Shown one piece after another: positions 1-8,507 of a stretch of DNA of 64,000 nt. This DNA is from Flavobacterium ginsenosidimutans. GTDB lineage: Bacteria; Bacteroidota; Bacteroidia; Flavobacteriales; Flavobacteriaceae. A program made the position numbers and the translations under genes. The stretch covers positions 124,001 through 188,000 of the forward strand of contig NZ_QJRJ01000072.1 in NCBI RefSeq assembly GCF_003254625.1, given 5' to 3'. The notes below the pieces were generated by a model, which was not told where the DNA came from, did not search any database, and saw only the letters and a list, made by a program, of their open reading frames with translations. Every line of letters starts with the position of its first letter. Positions within the stretch are counted from its first letter, which is position 1.

Positions 1-1
1 A

Positions 2-217
2 ATATTACCGGGAATAAATATTGGTGAGGGAGTTGTTGTGGGGGGAGGCTCAGTAGTGACAAAAAATATTCCCGATCATGCTATAGTGGGGGGAAACCCA
101 GCGCAAATTATAAAATATAGAGATGTAGAATTGTACAACAAATTGAAAGAAGAGGATAAAATTTATCTAAAGTTAAAAACTAATAACAAAATTGATTTCT
201 CAACAAAATATGATTGA
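2..217 (+). CDS. Hexapeptide-repeat acyltransferase, C-terminal part (cut by window edge)
   Basis: Only the last 71 residues are present; the gene begins before the window. The visible part has left-handed beta-helix repeats ([15 protein letters not shown]) and the usual end of sugar O- or N-acetyltransferases ([16 protein letters not shown]), then a polar tail. Members of this family transfer acetyl or other acyl groups from a CoA donor to sugars or sugar nucleotides in the cytoplasm. The acceptor cannot be told from this fragment. Its place at the head of a polysaccharide locus fits sugar modification, and it shows that the locus continues to the left. It ends just before a strong hairpin, so it closes its own transcription unit. 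Confidence 0.8.
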   Translation: MLPGINIGEGVVVGGGSVVTKNIPDHAIVGGNPAQIIKYRDVELYNKLKEEDKIYLKLKTNNKIDFSTKYD

Positions 218-250
218 TGCCAAACACATCGATTTGGTAAAAATTATTTT

Positions 251-307
251 TAATAAAAAGACTTATTCAATTTATTAATTAAAATAAATGAATAAGTCTT
301 TTTATTA
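251..307 (+). terminator. Long hairpin terminator after the acyltransferase
   Basis: Two arms of about 25 nt (251-276 and 283-307) are complementary with a single bulged base. The loop is about 6 nt and the stem ends in a T-rich stretch. The core stem word is AAAAAGACTTATT. It lies between the stop at 217 and the GTG at 349 and probably ends the upstream transcript. The arms are A-rich on the left and T-rich on the right, so it could work in both directions. Confidence 0.75.
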
Positions 308-348
308 AGTTGTGTAATATTCTAAATTAAAATAAGATTTAAAAATAA

Positions 349-1866
349 GTGTCAGATTCTAAAACTATTGCAAAAAATACACTCTTTCTCTATATAAGAA
401 TGTTCTTTACTATGTCTGTAAGTCTTTATACTTCCAGAGTCGTGTTAAATACCCTAGGAGTTAGTGATTATGGTACTTATAATTTAGTTGGAGGAGTCGT
501 GACCTTGTTCAGTTTTTTTAATGCGGCGATGTCTTCGGCGACACAAAGATTTTTATCATTTGAGATTGGACAAAATAACTTCATTAGACTAAAGCAAGTA
601 TTTAATGCTACGCTAAATATTCATATCGGAATTGGATTATTGATATTGATTTTAGCTGAAACAGTCGGATTATGGTTTGTAAATAATAGACTTAATATTC
701 CTGTGGAACGAATGGAGGCCGTAAATTGGGTTTTTCAATTTTCAATTTTTACTTTTCTGATAGGAGTTATTCAAGTTCCATACAACGCAATGCTTATTGC
801 TCATGAAAAAATGAATGTGTATGCAATTTTAAGCATAGTAGAAGTTTTTTTTAAATTACTGATAGTCTATCTGTTAGTTTTGTCACCAATTGATAAGCTA
901 AAAACGTATTCGGGATTAATTTTTGTTGTAACATTTATAGTTGCGCTTTTATATAAAATTTACTGCAAAAGAAAGTTTGATGAAAGTAAATATCAATTCT
1001 ATTATGAAAAAGGTTTATATAAAACTTTGATTTCTTATTCTGGATGGAATTTATTTGGAAACATTGCAAGTGTTGTTAGAGCCGAAGGGAGTAATGTAAT
1101 GCTTAACATATTTTTCGGTACTCTATTAAATGCAGCTTATGGAATAACTTTACAGATTCAAGGAGCCGTCAGTCTTTTTGTAACCAATTTTCAAACAGCA
1201 GTTAATCCTCAAATTATAAAAAAATATGCTGCAGGAAATTTGGAAGAAAGTAAAAAACTGATTTTTCAAAGCTCAAAATTTTCATATTTTCTGATGTTTA
1301 TAATTGTCTGTCCAATTATTTTTAATATTGATTTTATTTTAAAAATTTGGCTGAAGACAGCACCAGAATATACAGCATTATTTGTTTGTCTTTGCTTAAT
1401 AGATCTTTTAATTAACTGTATTTCGGGTCCCTTAATGACAGGTGTCTTAGCTACAGGAAATATTAAATGGTATCATATCATAATTGGATCTCTCACATTT
1501 TTAAATTTGCCAGTTTCTTATTTTTTATTAAAAATTTATTCGCATCCAGAAATCATTTTTAAAGTTTCTATTTCTATAAATATCTTGTCATTACTTTTCA
1601 GGCTATTTTTCTTAAAAAAATTAATGGGTTTGAATGTAAAGTATTTTTTTTACGAAGTATTATTGCCAATTATTGGAGTTTCCATTGGGGTTGTAGGTTG
1701 CATGTTTATAATTACACAATACATCATTCTGAGAAATGAATTATTAAATGTTATATTCCTTAGCTCATGTAGCATTGTTATTAGCATATTGTTGATATGG
1801 ACAATAAGCCTAAGTAAATTAGAAAAAGTATATATAATAAATTTAATTAAAACAAAGCTGAAATAA
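349..1866 (+). CDS. wzx: Wzx-like polysaccharide flippase (MOP superfamily)
   Basis: This 505-residue protein is mostly hydrophobic with about a dozen or more membrane segments and the usual N-terminal opening of Wzx/RfbX-type flippases (KNTLFLYIRMFFTMSVSLYTSRVVLNTLGVSDYGTYNLVGG). Such proteins move undecaprenyl-diphosphate-linked repeat units across the inner membrane. Start is a GTG; no ATG fits the conserved N-terminus better. It is the first gene after a strong terminator, so it probably begins a transcription unit. A Wzx normally works with a Wzy polymerase: one candidate lies at 7459-8481 and another at 45409-46749. The same locus also carries an ABC exporter at 18032-20194. Family call is firm; the glycan transported is not known. 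Confidence 0.9.
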   Translation: MSDSKTIAKNTLFLYIRMFFTMSVSLYTSRVVLNTLGVSDYGTYNLVGGVVTLFSFFNAAMSSATQRFLSFEIGQNNFIRLKQVFNATLNIHIGIGLLILILAETVGLWFVNNRLNIPVERMEAVNWVFQFSIFTFLIGVIQVPYNAMLIAHEKMNVYAILSIVEVFFKLLIVYLLVLSPIDKLKTYSGLIFVVTFIVALLYKIYCKRKFDESKYQFYYEKGLYKTLISYSGWNLFGNIASVVRAEGSNVMLNIFFGTLLNAAYGITLQIQGAVSLFVTNFQTAVNPQIIKKYAAGNLEESKKLIFQSSKFSYFLMFIIVCPIIFNIDFILKIWLKTAPEYTALFVCLCLIDLLINCISGPLMTGVLATGNIKWYHIIIGSLTFLNLPVSYFLLKIYSHPEIIFKVSISINILSLLFRLFFLKKLMGLNVKYFFYEVLLPIIGVSIGVVGCMFIITQYIILRNELLNVIFLSSCSIVISILLIWTISLSKLEKVYIINLIKTKLK

Positions 1867-1916
1867 TTTTATGAAAAATGATTTTAGATGCTTAATGTTT
1901 GCTTTATAATTATCGT

Positions 1917-3038
1917 ATGATCAAAAATTTAATAATATTTGGCACCAGACCAGAAGCTGTTAAAATGGCGCCTCTAATAAAAGAATTTAATAAGTTTTCG
2001 GATAAATTTGATACCAAGGTTTGTGTTACAGGACAACATAGAGAAATGCTGGATCAGGTTTTGGATTTTTTTGATATACAACCAGATTATGATTTGAATT
2101 TGATGAAAGTTAATCAAAATCTGTATTCCCTTACAGCTGATATTATTTTAGAATTGAAAATGATACTAGAGGACTTTAAACCTGATTATGTTTATGTTCA
2201 TGGTGATACAACCACGACTATGGCGGCTAGTATCGCAGCCTTTTATTCAGGAACAAAAGTGTGTCACGTTGAAGCTGGTTTGCGTACCTATAATAAATGG
2301 GCTCCTTTTCCAGAAGAAATTAATAGACAAATTACAGGCCGAATCGCAGATTTTCATTTTGCGCCAACAGTCATTTCTGAGCAAAATTTGTTGCAAGAAA
2401 ATGTTGATCCAAGCAAAATTATCGTGACAGGCAATACTGTTATTGACGCATTAATTGATAGTTCCAAACGAGTCGATGATATTGATAATGAAGAAATAAA
2501 TTATCTGAAAACTATTGTAGATTGTAATTCAAAATTAATTTTAGTAACTGGACATAGACGAGAAAATCATGGAGATGGGTTTCTTCAGATATGCGAGGCA
2601 CTAAAAGAAATTGCAACAACAAATAGTGGTGTACAAATTATTTATCCCGTGCATTTAAATCCAAATGTAAAAGAGCCTGTTTATAAAATTTTATCCGGAA
2701 TCAAAAATATCCAGTTAATAAAACCTCTAGCGTATCCAGCTTTTGTCTGGTTAATGAATCAATCGTATTTAATCATAACTGATAGTGGAGGTGTACAAGA
2801 AGAAGCTCCTAGTTTAGGAAAGCCTGTTTTAGTAATGAGAGAAACTACGGAAAGACCTGAAGCAGTAGCAGCAGGAACAGTTATCTTAGTGGGAACAGAT
2901 AAAAACAAAATCGTTGAAAAAACAAATTATTTGCTTACTAATAATGAGTTTTACACCCAAATGAAATCTTTACATAATCCATATGGAGATGGAAAAGCTT
3001 GCGAAAAGATAGTTCATTTTATCGGATCAATTAAATAA
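1917..3038 (+). CDS. wecB: UDP-N-acetylglucosamine 2-epimerase, non-hydrolysing
   Basis: The protein of 373 residues converts UDP-GlcNAc to UDP-ManNAc in the cytoplasm. Starting from ATG 1917 gives the classical N-terminus MIKNLIIFGTRPEAVKMAPL and a length close to E. coli WecB (376); the in-frame TTG at 1899 would add six unusual residues. Family catalytic residues are visible: Asp97 in HGDTTTT, Glu119 in HVEAGLRT, Glu133 in FPEEINR, and the VTGHRREN histidine near residue 215. The C-terminal SGGVQEEAPSLGKPVLVMRETTERPE motif is also typical. No UDP-ManNAc dehydrogenase (WecC) is in the window, so the product may be used as ManNAc or processed by genes elsewhere. The hydrolysing NeuC type is less likely given these motifs. 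Confidence 0.93.
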   Translation: MIKNLIIFGTRPEAVKMAPLIKEFNKFSDKFDTKVCVTGQHREMLDQVLDFFDIQPDYDLNLMKVNQNLYSLTADIILELKMILEDFKPDYVYVHGDTTTTMAASIAAFYSGTKVCHVEAGLRTYNKWAPFPEEINRQITGRIADFHFAPTVISEQNLLQENVDPSKIIVTGNTVIDALIDSSKRVDDIDNEEINYLKTIVDCNSKLILVTGHRRENHGDGFLQICEALKEIATTNSGVQIIYPVHLNPNVKEPVYKILSGIKNIQLIKPLAYPAFVWLMNQSYLIITDSGGVQEEAPSLGKPVLVMRETTERPEAVAAGTVILVGTDKNKIVEKTNYLLTNNEFYTQMKSLHNPYGDGKACEKIVHFIGSIK

Positions 3039-3048
3039 TTAAAAAAGA

Positions 3049-4137
3049 ATGGATACGATTATAAAGATTGAAGGGGCGTATGGAGAATCCAATTTTGGAG
3101 ATGATCTTCTGATGAATGTATTTGAGAACTTTTTTGTGGAGGAGTTCCCAAATTCAGAAATTTATTTTTCTGGACAAGAAGCGGATTATCCTGAGAAAAT
3201 TTTGATCAAAGGTTTATACAATAAGAAAATAAAGGAAGATCTTTTAGTATATGGTGGAGGTACTCAATTTTTTTCATTTTCAAGCGAGAATAAAAAAAGA
3301 TCTTTGTTTGAGGTAATAAAATTATCTATTGTAAATCCTCAGTTTTTTTTTAAAAAAGTAAAGCAGAAAATTTTTAGAGAAAAAGCATATTCTAAAAAAA
3401 CAGCTTTCATTGGAATCGGTTTAGGGCCATTTAGCGACAATAAAATTTATATTGATTATACTATTAATAAAATGATCAGTAGCAATTTTATTGCCGTTAG
3501 AGATCATATTTCAAAAAAATATTGTGATGACTGGAAACTTAATTCGGTCTTAGGAGCCGATGTAGTTTTTTCAAAATACTTTAAACAAACTTTTCCATCT
3601 GTGTCTGAAAAACATAAGGCAAAAAAGAAAATTGGAATCATCGTAAGGGATTGGAATTGGGATGAATCTGGGAATTCATACGTCGATCCATTGATGGAAG
3701 TTGAAAGATACTCTTCGAAATATGAGTTCGAATATATAATTTTTGCACCCATGAAGGATAAAAAATGGATGCAAAAGTTAAATGGGCATAATGTTGTAAT
3801 GTGGAATCCTGATATAGATTCAATTCAGTCATTTCTTGAAAAATTAAATGATTATTCAGGATTTATTTCGGCAAGATACCACGGTGCAATTATTGCTTCG
3901 TTATTGAATAAACCTGTTGTTTGTATCGAAATTGAAGATAAGCTCAGAATTTTGACTGAACAAGTTAAAGAATTTAAGCTTTGGGAAAAGCCTTTTGATA
4001 AAGCGCAATTGAATTCTCATTTTGATCTATTTGAAACAGAAATTGATTATTCAGCATCTTTAAATGCACTTAGAGAAAGTGCTGATAATATGTTTAAAAA
4101 TTTTAAAGAAACATTTCAAAATAAATATAATGACTAA
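3049..4137 (+). CDS. Polysaccharide pyruvyl-transferase family protein
   Basis: The 362-residue protein resembles the CsaB/WcaK family, which adds pyruvate ketals from phosphoenolpyruvate to sugars. Matching features are the N-terminal GAYGESNFGDDLLMN, the Gly-rich GGGTQFFSF, a central GIIVRDW segment and the C-terminal SARYHGAIIASLLNKPVVCIEIEDKLR. It sits 10 nt behind the 2-epimerase gene and overlaps the next glycosyltransferase gene by 8 nt, so all three are probably co-transcribed. Some family members act on other surface polymers, and true pyruvylation is inferred from family only. A second, shorter member occurs at 30794-31612. Confidence 0.8.
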   Translation: MDTIIKIEGAYGESNFGDDLLMNVFENFFVEEFPNSEIYFSGQEADYPEKILIKGLYNKKIKEDLLVYGGGTQFFSFSSENKKRSLFEVIKLSIVNPQFFFKKVKQKIFREKAYSKKTAFIGIGLGPFSDNKIYIDYTINKMISSNFIAVRDHISKKYCDDWKLNSVLGADVVFSKYFKQTFPSVSEKHKAKKKIGIIVRDWNWDESGNSYVDPLMEVERYSSKYEFEYIIFAPMKDKKWMQKLNGHNVVMWNPDIDSIQSFLEKLNDYSGFISARYHGAIIASLLNKPVVCIEIEDKLRILTEQVKEFKLWEKPFDKAQLNSHFDLFETEIDYSASLNALRESADNMFKNFKETFQNKYND

Positions 4138-5215
4138 AAAACTTTTAGTTTTAGGGCCATATCCCAATCAGAATAATATAAAAGATGGTTTGGTTCAACG
4201 TATAAAGAAAATCGATAAATTTATGGCGAACGAAGATAGGGTATATCTTCAAGTATCTTTAAAAAAATTCATTTTGCCTGTAAAAGAAAAATATGGTGAG
4301 AAAGTGGTTTTTTATCAATTGAATTTTATTTTGGGATGGTGGTTTATTCTTTATCATGTTTTGACTAGTTCCAAAATTTATTCACACACTATTTACAATT
4401 TACTTTGGATTAAGTATTTCTTTCCTTTCATAAACAAGAAAATCATATTGGATGTACATGGTGCTGTTCCTGACGAAAAAAGAATGGAGGGGGATATAAA
4501 AATGGCCGATTATTATGAAACATTTGAAAGAAAATGTTTTGAAAAAATATCAACAGCTATATTTGTCACAGAAGCAATGGAAAAACATTATAAAACAAAG
4601 TATTCTGATTTTAACTTTGAGGCTATAAATTTTGGTATTATTCCTGAAAATTTAGTAGGTAATTATGAGGTAGATAATGGCAAGGAAACGGAAGAAATAA
4701 TCAAAAAAATTGATCTTAAGGAAAGTGATATTCTTGTTATTTATAGCGGGGGATTGCATGTTTGGCAAAATATTGATGAAATGTTGGATTTAATAACATC
4801 TAAAATAAATGATCAAAATATTGTTTATCTTTTATTAGTAAATGATAAAACCAATATGATCAAAAAACTCAATGAAAGAAGCATCAACAAACGTATTTTT
4901 GTTGATTCTGTTTTACCAGATAAACTTAAATATTATTACAATTTAGCAGATTATGGATTTGTCTTGCGAGATGATAATGTTGTAAATCGTGTAGCAAATC
5001 CAACAAAACTTATTGAATACCTTTTTTACAATATTACACCTATTGTCAAATTACAGGCAATTGGAGATTTTGAAAAATACAATTATTATAAAATAAATAA
5101 AGAGGAGTTTTTAAATAATGATCTAGAGAAAAACCTTAATCAACAGAACAAAGAAGTGGTTAAAAAGATCTTTAGTACCTACAACGAAAATCAAATAAAA
5201 GCGCTTTTTATATAA
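4130..5215 (+). CDS. GT-B (GT4-like) glycosyltransferase
   Basis: From ATG 4130 the product has 361 residues beginning MTKKLLVLGPYPNQNNIKDG. A longer reading frame starts at 4064, but this would run deep inside the previous gene and lacks a normal N-terminus. The GT-B layout is visible: an N-terminal Rossmann half with DVHGAVPDEKRMEGD, and a C-terminal half with VIYSGGLHVWQNIDEM, then the nucleotide-sugar-binding region NRVANPTKLIEYLFYNITPIV. The usual E-x7-E pair of GT4 enzymes is weak. It most likely adds one sugar to a lipid-linked oligosaccharide at the inner face of the membrane. Donor and acceptor are unknown. Confidence 0.75.
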   Translation: MTKKLLVLGPYPNQNNIKDGLVQRIKKIDKFMANEDRVYLQVSLKKFILPVKEKYGEKVVFYQLNFILGWWFILYHVLTSSKIYSHTIYNLLWIKYFFPFINKKIILDVHGAVPDEKRMEGDIKMADYYETFERKCFEKISTAIFVTEAMEKHYKTKYSDFNFEAINFGIIPENLVGNYEVDNGKETEEIIKKIDLKESDILVIYSGGLHVWQNIDEMLDLITSKINDQNIVYLLLVNDKTNMIKKLNERSINKRIFVDSVLPDKLKYYYNLADYGFVLRDDNVVNRVANPTKLIEYLFYNITPIVKLQAIGDFEKYNYYKINKEEFLNNDLEKNLNQQNKEVVKKIFSTYNENQIKALFI

Positions 5216-5223
5216 TTTAGGTT

Positions 5224-6324
5224 ATGCAGGCACATAAAATAGCATTTTATATTGGAGATTTTACACGTTCAGGAGGAACAGAAAGAGCCTGTACTTCAAT
5301 TGTAAATAGTTTAGCTTCTCAAACATCAAATAAGGTTTATTTAATTGTGACAAATTCAATAGAAGAAAAACCTTTTTTTTCAATAAACTCGGATGTTACA
5401 ATTCTTTATTTAAATAGTAAATATTCATTAGGGAAATATTTGACACTAATTTACCGTTTAAATAATGTAATTAAAAGCAATAATATTGAAGTTGTTGTTG
5501 CAGTAGAGGTTTTTTCATTATTATTCATTTTGCCAATAATTTTGATTGGCAAGCTAACAAGAAAAAAAACTAAGTTAATTGTGTGGGAGCATTTTAATTT
5601 TACTGTTGATCTTGGAAAAAATTTGCGAAGAAAGTTTAGATGGTTAGCTGGTAGATTTGCAGATGCAATTATTGTTTTAACAAAAAGAGATGTTGTATTG
5701 TGGAAGAGCAACTTAAAAATAAACGGAAAAATATTAGCTATAAATAATCCTTCTTCATTCGCTGTATCAAAGAAAGAATATAATAAAGAATCTATTAATA
5801 TTGTAGCGATTGGTCGATTAACTTATCAAAAAGGTTTTGATCGTTTAATTGAAATTTGGTATGAGTTTCTTGAGAAATATTCTAATGGCAAAAATTGGAA
5901 ATTACAGATTATAGGAAGTGGAGAAGACAAAGAGATGCTTGACAATTTAATTGTAAAGTATAATTTAAATAATGTTGAGATGGTAAGTAATACCTCTTCA
6001 ATATCAGATTATTATGAGAATGCTTCTTTTTTGGCAATGACTTCGAGATTTGAAGGATTGCCAATGACTTTGATTGAAGCGCAATCTTTTGGTTTGCCAA
6101 TTATTGCTTATGATTGTCTAACAGGACCTTCGGAAGTTATAACTCAAAAATCTGGTTTTTTAATCGAAGACAATAATAAAGAGGAATTTGTTGAGAAATT
6201 ACAATTTTTAATTTCTAATGACGCTTTACGTAGCGAAATGAGTGAAGTAGCGAAAGAAGAAATGAAACGATTTTCAGAAATTGAAATAACACAGCAATGG
6301 AAAGAGCTAATAGAAACATTTTGA
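5224..6324 (+). CDS. GT4 family glycosyltransferase
   Basis: The 366-residue protein begins MQAHKIAFYIGDFTRSGGTERACTSI, the usual GGxER nucleotide-binding loop of GT4 enzymes. The C-terminal half carries IVAIGRLTYQKGFDRLIEIW and SRFEGLPMTLIEAQSFGLPIIAYDCLTGPSEVI, the retaining GT4 E-x7-E region. This arrangement resembles group-1 transferases moving GlcNAc, GalNAc or hexoses. It follows the preceding glycosyltransferase by 8 nt and precedes the lipoprotein gene by 3 nt, so it belongs to the same operon. The sugar is unknown. Confidence 0.85.
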   Translation: MQAHKIAFYIGDFTRSGGTERACTSIVNSLASQTSNKVYLIVTNSIEEKPFFSINSDVTILYLNSKYSLGKYLTLIYRLNNVIKSNNIEVVVAVEVFSLLFILPIILIGKLTRKKTKLIVWEHFNFTVDLGKNLRRKFRWLAGRFADAIIVLTKRDVVLWKSNLKINGKILAINNPSSFAVSKKEYNKESINIVAIGRLTYQKGFDRLIEIWYEFLEKYSNGKNWKLQIIGSGEDKEMLDNLIVKYNLNNVEMVSNTSSISDYYENASFLAMTSRFEGLPMTLIEAQSFGLPIIAYDCLTGPSEVITQKSGFLIEDNNKEEFVEKLQFLISNDALRSEMSEVAKEEMKRFSEIEITQQWKELIETF

Positions 6325-6327
6325 ATT

Positions 6328-7449
6328 ATGGAAAAGATCGAACTAAAAAAGTTTCAGTTTTTATACCTAATGATTTTAGTGTCTTTAAATTCTTGTTTTG
6401 GACAAGAGTTTAAGTATAGAAACGTTAGTAATGTACCGTATTTTGTACAAAAATTAGACGAACAAAAAGAAAGAATCAATTTGCTAAATGCTGATAATTA
6501 TGTTGATGCAACAGAATATTTGCCAAAAAACTTTGTTAATGATGCGTCAGTAGATTACACAGCATATTTACAAAAGGCTATTAATGAAAATTCGAATATT
6601 AAACTACCCAATTTTCCTGTTTTAATTAGCGATTCAGGACTGGATATTCAAAATGACCGCAAAATTGTTTTTGATAGTAATTCGAGACTAATATTAAAAG
6701 CATCTGATAAAACCAATTATGAAATTTTACGAATTCATAGTAAAAGGAATATAGTTGTTTTTTCGCCAAAAATTACTGGTGATAGAAAGATCCATATTGG
6801 ACAAAAAGGAGAATGGGGAATGGGGATTTCAATTAAATCATCGGAAAATGTCAAAATTATAAATTCAAATATTAATGATTGTTGGGGAGATGGTATTTAT
6901 TTGGGACAATCTGGAAATGTTACAAACAAAAATATTATACTTAATTATGGTATTCTGGATAATAATCGAAGAAATGCTATTTCGGTTATAAGTTCAAACG
7001 GATTAGTTATTTCAAATTTGATTCTTTCTAATACAAATGGGACTAATCCTCAAACAGGATTAGATTTTGAACCTAATTCAAATAATGAAGTTTTAGATGA
7101 TATTGAGGTAAAAAACTTATACACTTTCAATAATGCTAAACAAGGAGTGTTTTTTGTTTTAGGAAACTTAAACGGTGGTGTTAACAAAGTTGGAATAAAG
7201 ATGGATACCCATGCTGACAGATATTCCGTTCGATCGATAGCGTATCTTTATAAAGGAAACAAAAAGTCGAAAGCAATAAACAGTAATAAATTGGGCGGTA
7301 ACATAACCCTGTCAAACATTACTTCTGCAAACAGCAAATATCCTTTTCAAGTTTTTGATGGATCTGAACAAAATGATATTCAAATAACAGTTAAACCTGT
7401 TGATAAAAAAGGATATAAATCATATGATGACTTCATTAAATTAGAGTAG
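6328..7449 (+). CDS. Secreted right-handed beta-helix lipoprotein
   Basis: The 373-residue protein has a lipoprotein-like signal: a hydrophobic stretch and the lipobox-like LNSC with Cys23. After that come many short beta-strand repeats of the pectate-lyase/glycosyl-hydrolase-28 type (IVVFSPKITGDRKIHIG, VKIINSNINDCWGDGIYLG, NIILNYGILDNNRRNAISV). Proteins of this fold bind or cut polysaccharides. It sits between a glycosyltransferase and a Wzy-like polymerase with gaps of 3 and 9 nt, so it is part of the biosynthesis operon although it should be exported. It could be a lyase or hydrolase trimming the polymer, a transglycosylase or a binding protein. Catalytic residues could not be assigned with confidence. 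Confidence 0.7.
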   Translation: MEKIELKKFQFLYLMILVSLNSCFGQEFKYRNVSNVPYFVQKLDEQKERINLLNADNYVDATEYLPKNFVNDASVDYTAYLQKAINENSNIKLPNFPVLISDSGLDIQNDRKIVFDSNSRLILKASDKTNYEILRIHSKRNIVVFSPKITGDRKIHIGQKGEWGMGISIKSSENVKIINSNINDCWGDGIYLGQSGNVTNKNIILNYGILDNNRRNAISVISSNGLVISNLILSNTNGTNPQTGLDFEPNSNNEVLDDIEVKNLYTFNNAKQGVFFVLGNLNGGVNKVGIKMDTHADRYSVRSIAYLYKGNKKSKAINSNKLGGNITLSNITSANSKYPFQVFDGSEQNDIQITVKPVDKKGYKSYDDFIKLE

Positions 7450-7458
7450 TTTTTTGCT

Positions 7459-8481
7459 ATGTTAGGAATAAAAAGAACAATTAGCATACAAGAAAAACTA
7501 CTATATTTTACAATTTCTTTAGTTTATGCTTTTTGGCTTGCAGGATTACCATCTGAAATTTTCAGAGATAGGAATAACTATGAAGTTTACGCCACTGATT
7601 ATGATATGTTGCTTGAATTGTATATAAGTACTTATACAATATTTGCAAGAGAACCTGTTTTTCTTTATTTTAACAAATGGTTGTCTGTTTTTAATGATCC
7701 AATAACTACTATTCAAATTTTTGTTTTTTTTATATGCTTTAGTCTGTCTTTTTTTATTTTAAAAACATCTAGAAACTTTGTTATAGCAGTGCTTTTCTTT
7801 TTGTTTATGTTTTTTAATGCACAAGCATTTGCAATTCAGTTGGTTACTTTGAGACAAGGTATTGGCTTAGGATTTTTGTTATGGTATATTTTATATGTTA
7901 AGAAATATAACTATTTAAATTTAGTTAAGTTTACTGCTATTTTAGGATTTATTCATACTTCCTTTTTAATTGTTGCTTTTTTGTTATTTGTTGATTGGTT
8001 TGTCTTAAACAAAACAAAATATAAGAGTTTTAATTTTCGATTGTTTTTTTTAGCTACAATTTCAATTTTCATTAATCTTCTTTTATTTGCTATTACCAAG
8101 TTAATTGGTGCAAAGCAAGATTATTCGGATTTTGAATTTTCATCTGGAGGGGGAGCTTTTATTTTATGGTTTACTGTATTTGTATATATTCTCGTTTTTA
8201 AACCTAAAACCTATGAACTCACAAAAGATAAATATATGCATGCCCTAACAATTTCAGGATTGGTTATTTATTTAACGTCCTATTTTTTAACTCCTATTGC
8301 CGGAAGGATTATTGGGACTTATTTGCCATTTGTTTTTTATATACTTATGTATAGACCTAAGCTTCAAGATATAATTTTTATTATCACAGTGATTTTCGTG
8401 TTTATTATATTATTTGTGAATGGTGGCGCCGAAGGATTTATGACGGTTAGCTTAGGAACCTTATTACGTGAAATGTTTTAG
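7459..8481 (+). CDS. EpsG/Wzy-like polysaccharide polymerase
   Basis: This 340-residue integral membrane protein has about ten hydrophobic segments and an EpsG-family appearance: an early acidic loop (GLPSEIFRDRNNYEVYATDYD), the FAREPVFLYFNKW motif and the membrane motif VTLRQGIGLGFLLWYI followed by GFIHTSFLIVAFLLF. EpsG proteins are thought to polymerise lipid-linked repeat units in the periplasm, in the same role as Wzy. The Arg in LRQG and the His in GFIHTSF are family-typical. It works plausibly with the Wzx at 349-1866. A separate O-antigen ligase/polymerase-like protein occurs at 45409-46749. Confidence 0.8.
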   Translation: MLGIKRTISIQEKLLYFTISLVYAFWLAGLPSEIFRDRNNYEVYATDYDMLLELYISTYTIFAREPVFLYFNKWLSVFNDPITTIQIFVFFICFSLSFFILKTSRNFVIAVLFFLFMFFNAQAFAIQLVTLRQGIGLGFLLWYILYVKKYNYLNLVKFTAILGFIHTSFLIVAFLLFVDWFVLNKTKYKSFNFRLFFLATISIFINLLLFAITKLIGAKQDYSDFEFSSGGGAFILWFTVFVYILVFKPKTYELTKDKYMHALTISGLVIYLTSYFLTPIAGRIIGTYLPFVFYILMYRPKLQDIIFIITVIFVFIILFVNGGAEGFMTVSLGTLLREMF

Positions 8482-8507
8482 TTTTTTAATAATTTCAATA
8501 CTACAAA

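Noticed and set aside
1899..1916. TTG start six codons upstream for the UDP-GlcNAc 2-epimerase
   Set aside because: ATG 1917 gives the family-typical N-terminus and length.
3504..3832. Minus-strand open frames opposite the pyruvyl-transferase gene
   Set aside because: They lie fully inside a well-supported gene, have no start signals and show no domain; likewise for similar antisense frames elsewhere in the locus.
4064..4129. Upstream start extending the glycosyltransferase at 4130 by 22 residues
   Set aside because: Would overlap the pyruvyl-transferase gene by 74 nt and adds a sequence unlike the family start.
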